Shown: in pieces, positions 35,201-43,601 of the stretch
Layout: each line of letters opens with the position of its first letter
How positions within the stretch are numbered: the first letter of the stretch is position 1
NCBI RefSeq assembly: GCF_020165495.1
Contig: NZ_JAIUIE010000001.1
Coordinates: forward strand, 620,001 to 684,000
Origin: Mesorhizobium sp. BR1-1-16
GTDB taxonomy: Bacteria > Pseudomonadota > Alphaproteobacteria > Rhizobiales > Kaistiaceae
DNA: 64,000 bases
Direction: 5' to 3'
The notes under the pieces: model-generated
The model's database searches: none
What the model was told of the DNA's origin: nothing
What the model saw: the letters and a program-made list of their open reading frames with translations, nothing else
Translations under genes and position numbers: made by a program

Positions 35201-38200
35201 CGAAAAACTGAAGTCGTCGATCAAGGACGCCTATAAGCAGGTTTCCGTAAAGCAAGGCGCCTCACTGCCGAGCATCGATTTGCTGTTTTCGTTGGGTTCC
35301 AGCGGAGGAGATGGCGGCAATGGCGGCGCAGTCGCCGTTACCAATGCCGGTGCGGTGACGACCCGGGGCGCCAACGCCTGGGGGGTGTTCGGCCAGTCAA
35401 TTGGCGGCGGCGGCGGCGTCGGCGGGGCAGCCGTATCGTCGGGCACGAACAAGATCAACATCGACTTGACGCTCGGGGCCGGCGGCGGCGACGGCGGCAA
35501 GGGCGGTGACGTCAAGATCGACAATAGCGGCTCGGTAACGACAAAGGGCGGTGCCGCCTTCGGCGTCTTTGCCCAGAGTGTTGGCGGCGGCGGCGGTGTC
35601 GGCGGCGCGGTGCGCAATGCCGACAGCATCTCGTTCGGCGGCGGCTTTCGCATGGGAGGCAGCGCAGGCAGCAGTTCGGATGGCGGCACGGTCACCGTCA
35701 CCAACAGCGGCTCGATCACGACCGAGGGCCGCGAGGCGCATGGCATCGTCGCGCAGAGCGTCGGCGGCGGCGGCGGAACCATCACCGTGAGCCAGGCCGA
35801 CCCGACCGCGCCGATCGCACTTGCTAGCAACGCCGAAGACGTCGAGGCGCTGGAAGACCTCTTTGCCATCCTGAGCTCCACCGGCGCGATGCAAGGCAGC
35901 ACACCGGCGGGCAGCGGCGGCGGCAAGGTCTCCGACTCGACCACGTCATTCGGGACACTGCCGAGCTTCTCCGTGTCCATCGGCGGCAGTGGCGCCGGGG
36001 GCGGCAATGGCGGCAGGGTCGAGATCACCCATTCGGGCGCGATCGGAACCAAGGGCATCGGCGCGATCGGCATATTCGGCCAGTCGGTCGGCGGCGGCGG
36101 CGGCTTCGGCGCCGATGGCAGCCTGACCGGTTTCAACGAATTCCGCGGTTCGTTCGGTGGCAGCGGCGGCGCCGCCGGCAATGGCGGCGAGGTGAAGCTT
36201 CATGTCGGCAACGGCGCCACCGTTGCGACCGAGGGCGACGGTGCGCATGGTGTGCTGCTGCAGTCGATCGGCGGCGGCGGCGGCTATGGCGGCGTCGGCG
36301 ACTACACCCTTCACAGCGGGACCAAGCCGGCCTTTATCGGCGAGGGCGCCAGTAGTGGCAATGGCGGCGCAATCACGATCGACATGGTCAATGCCAAGGG
36401 GGAAGCCGACGCAACGGCCAAACTCGACATCCATACCATCGGCCAGGAAGCGCACGGCATCTATGTCCAGTCTGTCGGCGGAGGAGGCGGCTCCGTGTTC
36501 GACGTGAACGGCCTCTCGACGCCGGCACAAGACTCCGGCGGCATCGCCCGCACCAAGTCCAAGGGCGTGGGCGGCGCCGTGACGATCACGACAAGGGGCG
36601 ACATCGTCGCTGAGGGGGCGAATTCCTACGGCATCTTTGTGCAGAGCGGCTTCCAGAAGACCGACGGCTCGATCGACTATGCGAAACTCGGGAGCGGCGC
36701 CGTGACGATCAGCCATTCCGGGAAGATCGAGGGCGGCTCGGGCAAGGGCGCCGCCATCCGTATCGACGACGCGCGAGGCGGCAGCATCTCGCTCTCGGCC
36801 GGCTCGACGGTCAGCGCCGCATCCGGGACCGCCATCCTTGCTCCGGGAGTGGCCGTGACCAATGCCGGCGCGATCGTGGGCAATATGGATCTTCTTGGCC
36901 CCACCTATGGCGGCAACTACACCGGCCAAGTCGGCAGCCGCTATCAAAGCGTCGAGAACGGCTGGGTCAAGGTGAGCCGTGACTACCGTGGCGGCTTCTT
37001 CACCTCAAGCGGCATCGTCGATATCGGAGGCGTTGGCAAGATCAGCTCGCTGGACATCACGGCCTCAGCGGCGGTTTTCCATACCTCGTCGGAAACACTC
37101 ATCGACGTTACCAGCACGCCGTCCGGCGGCTCGAAGAACGACACGATCAACTTCCACAGCAACACGTCCACCTACTTCGATGGCGCGACGCTGTCCGTGA
37201 ACGTTGTCGGTGGACTGTGGCCCGACAAGTTCGCCATCGTGACCTCCGACGGCACGTTGTCGGCCAAGAACGCGACGGCCACGGACCGGAACACCTGGTC
37301 GCCCTTCACCTGGCTCGCGTCGGCCGAGAACAACACCCTGGTCGTGCGTCCGAGCGCGAACTTCTATGTCCCTCAGGGCATGGCGCTGACCAGATCGGAG
37401 GACTCCGCTCGCGCCGCCCTGCAGGACACCTGGGATGCTGGAGGGACGGTGTCGGCGCTGGGCGCTATGATCTATGGTGATTTCGCCCGCGTCGGCTCGG
37501 CCCAAGACTATGTCCGTGCCATCGACAGTATCTCGCCGGAGGAGTCGTTCAATGTCGGCTCCGCCCGGACAGCAGCAGCCAGAACATCGCTCAACTCCTC
37601 GCTGAGCTGTCCGGCTTTCGAAGGCCCCGACACGTTCCTTGTCGAGACGGACTGCGTCTGGGCCAAGGTCTCCAGTGAAGTCGTCAGTCGCAACCAGAAC
37701 GATGACGCCGCGGGCTATGACCGCGACGGCGTGGCTTGGCGGGTTGGCGGCCAACATGAGGTTGCGGATGACTGGTTCCTCGGCGGCTCGGCCGCCTACA
37801 CCTGGTCGTCGCTCACCGACAGTGACGGATTCTCGCAGACCGACGGCAATTCGTTCGATGCATCGGCAGCGCTGAAGCACCAGATCGGCCCCTGGCTGCT
37901 CGCGCTGAGCGGGCAGCTTGGCTATGGCAGCTTCGATACCGACCGGACCGTGGTGATCGGCTCAGATGCGTGGCAAACCTCGGGCAATTCTGAGGTCTTC
38001 AACGCGGGCAGCCGCTTCCGCGTCAGCCGCGAGTTTGCCTTCCCGACCTGGTACTTCAAACCCTATGCGGATATTGACCTGCTCTACAGCCAGGTGCCGG
38101 CGCACAGCGAATACAGCGATGTTCTGGGCACGGTCTATTGGTTCGACGGCGCCTCCAGCTGGAATGCCGCCTTCAGCCCCAATATCGAAATCGGCGGCCG

Positions 38201-38480
38201 CGTGAATCTCGACGAGCAAACCTGGCTGCGTCCCTATGCGACCGTGGGCGCGACGCTGTTTGCCAATGACGGCATGAATGTCAGTGGCACGCTCGCTCTC
38301 GGCACGGACAACCAGCCGTTCGTAGCACAATCGAACGCGCCCACGGCACTGCTTAACTTGAGCGCCGGCGTTCAGCTCTACCGCACCGAAAGCTTCGAGA
38401 TCCGCGCCGAATACAAGGCGGACTTCGCCGAGGACTATCTGGCCCAGGAGGCGAGCGCCCGCTTCGCGATCCCGTTCTGA
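32235..38480 (+). CDS. Giant glycine-rich autotransporter (type Va), 2081 aa
   Basis: Signal peptide about residues 1-36 (hydrophobic core ALLLCGASVVALAAISGVAA, cleavage after AQA). The passenger is built of beta-solenoid-like repeats with the pattern xxNxGxIxTxGxxAxGIxAQSVGG followed by Gly-rich turns; 18 copies of S-[VIL]-GG occur between about residues 210 and 1415. A stretch of about 115 residues (894-1010) breaks the pattern: it is Lys/Leu-rich, predicted helical and encoded by less GC-rich DNA. The C-terminal 280 residues form an autotransporter beta-barrel ending in Phe (ARFAIPF), as required for Bam-mediated insertion. Two Cys (1792, 1807) near the barrel start could form a disulfide. 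Likely a surface-exposed adhesin or matrix protein. Two adjacent ATGs could serve as start. Confidence 0.93.
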   Translation: MMAFYKGSAGGCFRPSRALLLCGASVVALAAISGVAASAQAEDVTRRETFGANGRDANTGFSSVTSTPGARGADVVITNTHSSSKSSTSTTAVQIGSTGGMGGQGASALLSDESASAGGRGGDLEIFQEGALFASGNQAASASPNRPGFPASSDPRWELSGGTANLLVYSQGGKGGNGNNSLGAGGYGGTVDLTVVGPVVTEGDRFASVWARSLGGDAGSGGTLLELTDRLRAGGGGRVVVAIGSDAEIRTNGQMAPGVIAESLGGAGGNRSNSFFAKPYISDGGLGGSVSLVNRGTVITEAGHSLGLVAQSIGGNGGNQGDSGGQPGGWGGNGGNANLVNDGDVTTKGDFSAGTLVQSVGGSGGKGGYGYFGGGDGGSAGAGGWVTSTNLGTVTTRGANAIGMVAQSVGGGNAAAAFESGPLVPGASTQGGGSGGRAFLFWGGNGGTGGDGGRVEATNSGVIETFGMNAYGMLVQSIGGGGGAGGSASSYAPGVSIALGGSGGGGGDGGSVLVKRANIPLASPQPKITTHGISSHGIVAMSVGGSGGIGGSAAAKSAGAVVSLSVAVGGNGGNGGKGGTVSVQSDSIITTEKLMSVGIRARSVGGGGGEAGSAKAYALSIAPPDRVSVSLTFSLGGSGGKGGAGGDVDVGNFGVITTKGTGSTGIEAMSIGGGGGGGGAAESVSDMLGLFSNVGVSVAIGGSGTAGGGDGGKVAVDNQGTIRTERDYARGIIAMSVGGGGGKGGTGKAQAKNGLSWNDTAQALAENGVPSADSISTNVAVGGSGGKGGKGGDVTTTNAGTITTKGTNSQAIFAQSVGGGGGDAAGSAGASAAGSGSIALKASYGGSGGGGGSGGAVTVNNAKGAAIETSGEGSAAIFAQSVGGGGGSGGSLSSETKAVANFDGPVGKAIIATADDLLKADKVVSNLFGSDAKKELNEYSRLDKNSPTQQFLDKARNVLKIVKILADTDKSFGERLIKAGGTVAAGLAFEKLKSSIKDAYKQVSVKQGASLPSIDLLFSLGSSGGDGGNGGAVAVTNAGAVTTRGANAWGVFGQSIGGGGGVGGAAVSSGTNKINIDLTLGAGGGDGGKGGDVKIDNSGSVTTKGGAAFGVFAQSVGGGGGVGGAVRNADSISFGGGFRMGGSAGSSSDGGTVTVTNSGSITTEGREAHGIVAQSVGGGGGTITVSQADPTAPIALASNAEDVEALEDLFAILSSTGAMQGSTPAGSGGGKVSDSTTSFGTLPSFSVSIGGSGAGGGNGGRVEITHSGAIGTKGIGAIGIFGQSVGGGGGFGADGSLTGFNEFRGSFGGSGGAAGNGGEVKLHVGNGATVATEGDGAHGVLLQSIGGGGGYGGVGDYTLHSGTKPAFIGEGASSGNGGAITIDMVNAKGEADATAKLDIHTIGQEAHGIYVQSVGGGGGSVFDVNGLSTPAQDSGGIARTKSKGVGGAVTITTRGDIVAEGANSYGIFVQSGFQKTDGSIDYAKLGSGAVTISHSGKIEGGSGKGAAIRIDDARGGSISLSAGSTVSAASGTAILAPGVAVTNAGAIVGNMDLLGPTYGGNYTGQVGSRYQSVENGWVKVSRDYRGGFFTSSGIVDIGGVGKISSLDITASAAVFHTSSETLIDVTSTPSGGSKNDTINFHSNTSTYFDGATLSVNVVGGLWPDKFAIVTSDGTLSAKNATATDRNTWSPFTWLASAENNTLVVRPSANFYVPQGMALTRSEDSARAALQDTWDAGGTVSALGAMIYGDFARVGSAQDYVRAIDSISPEESFNVGSARTAAARTSLNSSLSCPAFEGPDTFLVETDCVWAKVSSEVVSRNQNDDAAGYDRDGVAWRVGGQHEVADDWFLGGSAAYTWSSLTDSDGFSQTDGNSFDASAALKHQIGPWLLALSGQLGYGSFDTDRTVVIGSDAWQTSGNSEVFNAGSRFRVSREFAFPTWYFKPYADIDLLYSQVPAHSEYSDVLGTVYWFDGASSWNAAFSPNIEIGGRVNLDEQTWLRPYATVGATLFANDGMNVSGTLALGTDNQPFVAQSNAPTALLNLSAGVQLYRTESFEIRAEYKADFAEDYLAQEASARFAIPF

Positions 38481-39085
38481 CGCCCGGTATCATCGCTTCG
38501 CGCTCAGCGGTTGGGAGCCTGCCACGCCCTGTGGCCGGCACCCGATCGATGTGATCCGTCAAGAGGTCGTGCATCGGTCTCGCCGGGGAAGTTGAGGTCG
38601 TGAGACTTCGGGGTCCATGGAAGGACCGATGAACACCCACGGGCATGCCAGTTTGACGTCGCCCGGTTGAGACCTCTGGTCCACGCCGTGCGAAGTGGAC
38701 CGGCACCGCAAGCAGCACCGCTTGCGCCGGTGTCTGCTTGGCAAGGGCGCGCAGATGGGCAGCTTCGCGGCGCTGATCGCTCGCAGGATCGCAGGGCGCT
38801 GCCGGCGCATGCAACACATCTGAGCCCATGTAGGATGCGGAGAAGCGAGACGCGAATGCCAGAGCCCTCGCAGGCCTCGCATTCGAGATATCCAGCCCCG
38901 TCGCACGTAGACAGTCGCGCATGCCAGACTAGCCCTATGCTTACCGTCAGGCATCGGGCCGATCGGGCTGGGGCGGATCAGGGGCTGATTTCAAACGGAG
39001 ACACGACCGGATGAGGTCGGCCATTGACGATGAGAACAAAACATGAACATATAGCGACAGCTTGGTGGTTTCGGAGGAAAAGCCG
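38481..39085. other. Gene-poor 605-bp stretch between autotransporter and dnaE region
   Basis: No recognisable gene on either strand. Open frames here lack family-like sequence. A 7-bp inverted repeat, GGTCCAC (38678-38684) and GTGGACC (38695-38701), and an adjacent imperfect GC-rich hairpin near 38701-38732 are the only structures seen. No T-run terminator follows the autotransporter stop. It is the junction between accessory and conserved gene order. Confidence 0.4.
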
Positions 39086-39184
39086 ATGTCGATGATGATC
39101 CGTGATCTCGCTGCCCTTGCCGCGCTCGCCTCGTTCGTTGCCATGATCTCGCTGTGGTCCGAACTGATCGCCCGCGTCGTTTGA
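39086..39184 (+). CDS. 32-aa single-pass membrane peptide upstream of dnaE
   Basis: ATG 39086 with a strong ribosome site CGGAGGAAAAG about 5 nt upstream, TGA at 39182. The product MSMMIRDLAALAALASFVAM plus ISLWSELIARVV is one transmembrane helix flanked by charged residues. The good ribosome site and clean composition support translation. It ends 98 bp before dnaE on the same strand. No function can be assigned. Confidence 0.55.
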   Translation: MSMMIRDLAALAALASFVAMISLWSELIARVV

Positions 39185-39282
39185 CGGCACGCCGCTCGGC
39201 GCTGCGGCGCTCGGGTGGTGGACGTCGGTCGCCCGACTCGCCGATAAGGGGTGAGGGTGGCCAAGGACGATGAGGTGATACG

Positions 39283-42200
39283 ATGGACGGCCAGTTTCCC
39301 GGAGCGGGCGAAGTCGGCTTCGTGCATCTCAGGGTGCATTCACCTTATTCGTTGCTGGAAGGCGCCTTGCCGCTGAAGACGCTCAGCAAGCTGGCGATTG
39401 CCGACCGGATGCCGGCGCTGGCCTTGACCGACACGGGCAATCTGTTCGGGGCGCTCGAATTTTCCGAGAAGATGGCTGAAATCGGCATTCAGCCGATCAT
39501 CGGCTGCCAGATGGCGATCGCCTTCGACGATGGCTTCGAGCCGGGGCGAAAAGGGCCGTCGGGACAGAAGCAACTGGCCGACGTGGTCATGCTCGCCGCG
39601 GAAGAGGCCGGTTACTGGAACCTCGTCCGACTCGTGTCGCGCTCGTTCATGGAGACCGATGCCGCTGACCGGCCACACGTCGCGATCGCGGATCTCGAAG
39701 CGGCGAATGCCGGCCTGATCCTTTTGACGGGCGGATCGGCCGGTCCGGTCGACCAGGCACTCCGGGCAGGGCAGGGCAGCGTTGCGGAGGCGCGGCTACA
39801 GCGCCTGGCCGAGGCGTTCGGCGATCGGCTCTACGTCGAATTGCAGCGCCATGGCGGCGAGAGCGAACGCGTGGAGGGCGAACTCGTCGCGCTTGCTTAT
39901 CGGCATGGCCTGCCGTTGGTCGCGACCAATGAGCCTTTTTTCCCGAAGCGTGATGACTACGAGGCGCACGACGCGCTGATCGCCATTGCCGAGGGCGCCG
40001 TGGTCGCCGAGGAAAAGCGGCGGCGGTTGTCGCCGGAGCATTATTTCAAGACGCGCGCCGAGATGATGGCGCTCTTTGCCGATCTGCCCGAGGCGACAGC
40101 CAACACGGTCGAAGTCGCGCTGCGCTGTCACTATCGGCCAGTCAAGCGCAAGCCGATCCTGCCGCGCTTCGCCGGGGCCGATGCCGACGCGGCGACCGCA
40201 GAGGCGGCCGAGGTCGAGGCGTTGAAAGAAGGGGCGCGCGCCGGGCTTGCCAAGCGGCTGTCGGCCCATGGCCTCGCGCCGGGCCTCACCGAGGAGGATT
40301 ATCGCGACCGGCTCGAATTCGAGCTGAACGTCATCGAGAAGATGAAGTTTCCCGGCTATTTCCTCATCGTCGCCGATTTCATTCAATGGGCCAAGTCGCA
40401 GGGGATCCCTGTCGGTCCGGGCCGCGGATCGGGCGCCGGTTCGCTCGTCGCCTGGTCGCTGACGATCACGGATCTCGATCCGATGCGCTTTGCGCTGCTG
40501 TTCGAGCGCTTCCTCAATCCCGAGCGCGTCTCGATGCCGGATTTCGACATCGACTTCTGCCAGGATCGCCGCGACGAGGTGATCCGCTACGTCCAGCAGA
40601 AATATGGCGTCGACCAGGTCGCGCAGATCATCACCTTCGGGACGCTGCAGGCGCGCGCCGTTTTGCGCGATGTCGGGCGCGTGCTGCAGATGCCCTATGG
40701 CCAAGTCGACCGGCTCTGCAAGCTGGTGCCTCAGAACCCCGCCAATCCCGTGTCTCTCGACAAGGCGATCGAGGACGAGCCGCGCCTCCGGGCTGCCCGT
40801 GACGAGGATCCGACCGTCGCGCGGCTGCTCGACATGGCGCGCAAGCTCGAAGGCCTCTATCGCCATGCCTCCACCCACGCCGCCGGCATCGTGATCGGCG
40901 ATCGGCGGCTCGACGCGCTGGTGCCGCTCTATCGCGATCCGCGCTCGTCGATGCCGGTCACCCAGTTCAATATGAAATGGGTGGAGAGCGCCGGCCTCGT
41001 GAAGTTCGACTTCCTCGGCCTCAAGACGCTGACGGTGCTCGAAACCGCTGTAGCACTCGTCGCCAAGCGCGGGATCAAGCTCGATCTTTCGGCTTTGCCG
41101 CTCGACGACAAGCCGACCTATGACATGTTGATGCGCGGCGAGACCGTCGGCGTGTTCCAGCTGGAAAGTCAGGGCATGCGCAAGGCGCTGGTCGGCATGA
41201 AGCCGGACCGCTTCGAGGATATCATCGCCCTCGTCGCGCTCTACCGCCCGGGTCCGCTGGACAATATTCCGGTCTACAACGCGCGAAAGCATGGCGAGGA
41301 GAAACCAGACTATCTGCATCCGCTGCTGGAGCCGGTGCTGAAGGAAACCTACGGCGTCATCATCTACCAGGAACAGGTGATGCAGATCGCGCAGATCCTG
41401 TCGGGCTATTCGCTCGGCGAAGCCGACCTGCTGCGCCGCGCGATGGGCAAGAAGATCAAGGCGGAGATGGATGCGCAGCGCACCCGCTTCGTCGACGGCG
41501 CCGTGGCACAGGGCCTCGCCAAGGACCGCGCCGATCTGATCTTCGACCTGCTCGCGAAGTTCGCCGACTACGGCTTCAACAAGAGCCATGCCGCCGCCTA
41601 TGCGCTGGTCTCCTATCACACGGCCTATCTCAAGGCGAACTATCCGACCGAGTTCCTCGCGGCGTCGATGACGCTGGATATGGGCAACACGGACAAGGTC
41701 AATGATTTCCGCCGCGAGGCCATGCGGCTCGGCATCGAAGTCGGGCTGCCTTCGGTCAACCGTTCGGGTGCCGTGTTTGATGTCGAGGATGGACGCATTC
41801 TCTATTCGCTGGCGGCAATCAAGGGCGTCGGCGCGCAGGCCGTCGAGCATCTGGTCGAAGCGCGGGGAAACAAGCCGTTCCGCGACCTTGCCGGGTTCGC
41901 TGCGCGCGTCAATCCGCGCATCCTCAACAAGCGGACGCTGGAGAGCCTTGTCTGCGCCGGCGCCTTCGATGATCTCGAACGCGACCGCGCGCGCGTCTTT
42001 GCCGGCATCGAGCGCATCATGGGCATCGGCAACCGCGTCGTCGAAGGCGTGGCGCTCGGCCAGGACGAGCTTTTCGGCGGGGCAGGGGCGGCCGAGCCGC
42101 TCGTGCTGCCGCCGGCCGAGCCCTGGATGCCGGCCGATCGGTTGCAGAAGGAATTCGCCGTGGTCGGCTTCTATCTCTCCGCCCATCCGCTCGATGAATA

Positions 42201-42747
42201 TGCGCCGGTCTTGAAGAAGCAGCGCGTGCAGAATTGGGCGGATTTCTCGGAAGCTGTGCGGCGCGGCGCCGCCGCAGGACGGCTCGCCGGCACCGTAACG
42301 GCACGGCAGGAGCGCAAGACCAAGACGGGCAACCGCATGGGCATCGTGCAGTTCTCGGATCCGACAGGCCAGTTCGAGGCGATTCTCTTCGCCGAGGCAC
42401 TGAACGCGTTCCGTGACCAGTTGGAGCCCGGCCGCTCGGTGGTGGTGCAGGTTGCGGCCGAGGATCGGCCTGAGGGTATCAGCGTCCGTATCATCTCGGT
42501 GAAGCCGCTCGATGCGATGTCGAGCGGATTGAAGCAATTGCGCGTGTTCCTGCGCGCCGAGGACCCGCTTGGAAGCATCGAGCGCCATCTGCCGCGCGGC
42601 GGCGACGGCGATGTCAGCCTCGTGCTCCTGCTCGACGAAGGGAGCCGTGAGGTCGAGGTTCAACTGCCTGGCCGCTACCAGCTCTCGCCGCAGATCGCGA
42701 GCGCCTTGCGCGCGGTCCGCGGCATCGAGCATGTCGAGCTGGTATAG
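39283..42747 (+). CDS. dnaE: DNA polymerase III alpha subunit
   Basis: 1154 aa, close to E. coli DnaE (1160). PHP domain at the N-terminus (VHLRVHSPYSLLEGALPL), family C DNA polymerase palm with PDFDIDFCQDRR around residue 419 carrying the catalytic Asp pair, VGPGRGSGAGSLVAW just before it, and YGFNKSHAAAYALVSYHTAY near residue 765. OB-fold region near residues 990-1060 (LAGTVTARQERKTKTGNRMG). This is the main replicative polymerase DnaE1 rather than ImuC/DnaE2, judged by length, complete domains and the chromosomal context. In many rhizobia dnaE lies near rpsB, as here. Confidence 0.96.
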   Translation: MDGQFPGAGEVGFVHLRVHSPYSLLEGALPLKTLSKLAIADRMPALALTDTGNLFGALEFSEKMAEIGIQPIIGCQMAIAFDDGFEPGRKGPSGQKQLADVVMLAAEEAGYWNLVRLVSRSFMETDAADRPHVAIADLEAANAGLILLTGGSAGPVDQALRAGQGSVAEARLQRLAEAFGDRLYVELQRHGGESERVEGELVALAYRHGLPLVATNEPFFPKRDDYEAHDALIAIAEGAVVAEEKRRRLSPEHYFKTRAEMMALFADLPEATANTVEVALRCHYRPVKRKPILPRFAGADADAATAEAAEVEALKEGARAGLAKRLSAHGLAPGLTEEDYRDRLEFELNVIEKMKFPGYFLIVADFIQWAKSQGIPVGPGRGSGAGSLVAWSLTITDLDPMRFALLFERFLNPERVSMPDFDIDFCQDRRDEVIRYVQQKYGVDQVAQIITFGTLQARAVLRDVGRVLQMPYGQVDRLCKLVPQNPANPVSLDKAIEDEPRLRAARDEDPTVARLLDMARKLEGLYRHASTHAAGIVIGDRRLDALVPLYRDPRSSMPVTQFNMKWVESAGLVKFDFLGLKTLTVLETAVALVAKRGIKLDLSALPLDDKPTYDMLMRGETVGVFQLESQGMRKALVGMKPDRFEDIIALVALYRPGPLDNIPVYNARKHGEEKPDYLHPLLEPVLKETYGVIIYQEQVMQIAQILSGYSLGEADLLRRAMGKKIKAEMDAQRTRFVDGAVAQGLAKDRADLIFDLLAKFADYGFNKSHAAAYALVSYHTAYLKANYPTEFLAASMTLDMGNTDKVNDFRREAMRLGIEVGLPSVNRSGAVFDVEDGRILYSLAAIKGVGAQAVEHLVEARGNKPFRDLAGFAARVNPRILNKRTLESLVCAGAFDDLERDRARVFAGIERIMGIGNRVVEGVALGQDELFGGAGAAEPLVLPPAEPWMPADRLQKEFAVVGFYLSAHPLDEYAPVLKKQRVQNWADFSEAVRRGAAAGRLAGTVTARQERKTKTGNRMGIVQFSDPTGQFEAILFAEALNAFRDQLEPGRSVVVQVAAEDRPEGISVRIISVKPLDAMSSGLKQLRVFLRAEDPLGSIERHLPRGGDGDVSLVLLLDEGSREVEVQLPGRYQLSPQIASALRAVRGIEHVELV

Positions 42748-42769
42748 ACCCGCCGACGGTGCCGCGTGC

Positions 42770-43330
42770 TCAGTAGCTCATGGGAACGAGCTGCATCACG
42801 CCGAAAAGGCCGAGTGGTACGTAGAGCAATGTTGCAGCTATCTGGACCTTCCGAGGCCCGGCAAACGCAATCAACGGCAGCACGACCAGCCCGAGATTGA
42901 GCAGCTCTCCGGCCGACAGGATGTCGACGTGCCAGAATAATGCGTTGAGCAGGATGGCAATTGCATTGAACGCCGCAAGCGCCACCAGCCCCCAACGTCC
43001 ATCACGCTCGAAGAAGTCCCGAAGACTGCCGGTGGCGAGGCCCTCTGTCGGCAGGATCGAGGCCGCGGCGAGGAACAAGGTCAGCACGAGGCTGACGAGA
43101 AGCAGGAAATTGGGAAACGTCCAGCTCGGGATCGTTGTGGCCAACTCCTCGATGCTCCACCAGAAGGTGATTTGCTGCAGAAAGATGATGGCGGCCCAGA
43201 CACAGGGCAGCCAGTCGATGCGGACGAGCCCGCGCGCCCGAAAGAGAGCGATGCTTGCCAGAAGGATGCGCGCGACGCCGAGCCCGAGGATGAGCGAGAA
43301 CACAGTCGACATCCAGCGAAAGGTATCCAT
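42770..43330 (-). CDS. Hypothetical integral membrane protein
   Basis: 186 aa from ATG 43330 (MDTFRWMSTVFSLILGLGVA); a longer frame to 43519 adds only an unlikely Arg-rich extension. About six hydrophobic helices are visible. Trp-rich and Leu-rich segments such as FLQQITFWWSIEEL are notable. I recognise no family with confidence. It converges on dnaE with 22 bp between the stops, and no partner gene is evident. The 271 bp upstream of it, to the acyltransferase stop, hold nothing recognisable. Confidence 0.65.
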   Translation of the reverse strand: MDTFRWMSTVFSLILGLGVARILLASIALFRARGLVRIDWLPCVWAAIIFLQQITFWWSIEELATTIPSWTFPNFLLLVSLVLTLFLAAASILPTEGLATGSLRDFFERDGRWGLVALAAFNAIAILLNALFWHVDILSAGELLNLGLVVLPLIAFAGPRKVQIAATLLYVPLGLFGVMQLVPMSY

Positions 43331-43601
43331 CGGCTGTCGGCGCTCCTCAATGCTGCCTCGCCCTCTTCTATAAGGCGTGACGCTCGCTTCGCGCGAGCAG
43401 ATTGCTGGTTTCGTCGCGCGGCGGAGCAGAGCCGCACTTGCCGGTCCCGTCAGCGGCAGTATCGCCGGGACGGGTTCGCGCCGTCGCAAAGGCGGGCGGT
43501 TGCGATTGGCGCTCCGCACGTCAAAAGCGCAGATCCGTCAGGGTGTTGGCCCATTCGCCGGAATCAAGTTCTGAATGCGTGGCAGTCTTGATTTCGCGGC
43601 T

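Noticed and set aside
33000-36500. Regular spaced repeats that might suggest a CRISPR array or satellite DNA
   Set aside because: Repeats are in frame, variable in length and encode the Gly-rich turns of one protein; there are no identical repeats with unique spacers.
32742-36947. Long Pro/Ala-rich antisense frames over the autotransporter
   Set aside because: The Pro-rich composition is the complement of Gly codons in the repeats (GGC to GCC/CCG frames). No start signals or domains.
38353-38954. Open frames in the gap after the autotransporter
   Set aside because: No ribosome site, no motif, overlapping on both strands; kept only as a gene-poor stretch.
39796-42732. 978-codon open frame antisense to dnaE
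   Set aside because: It mirrors the DnaE reading frame and has no recognisable domain; codon bias of dnaE explains it.
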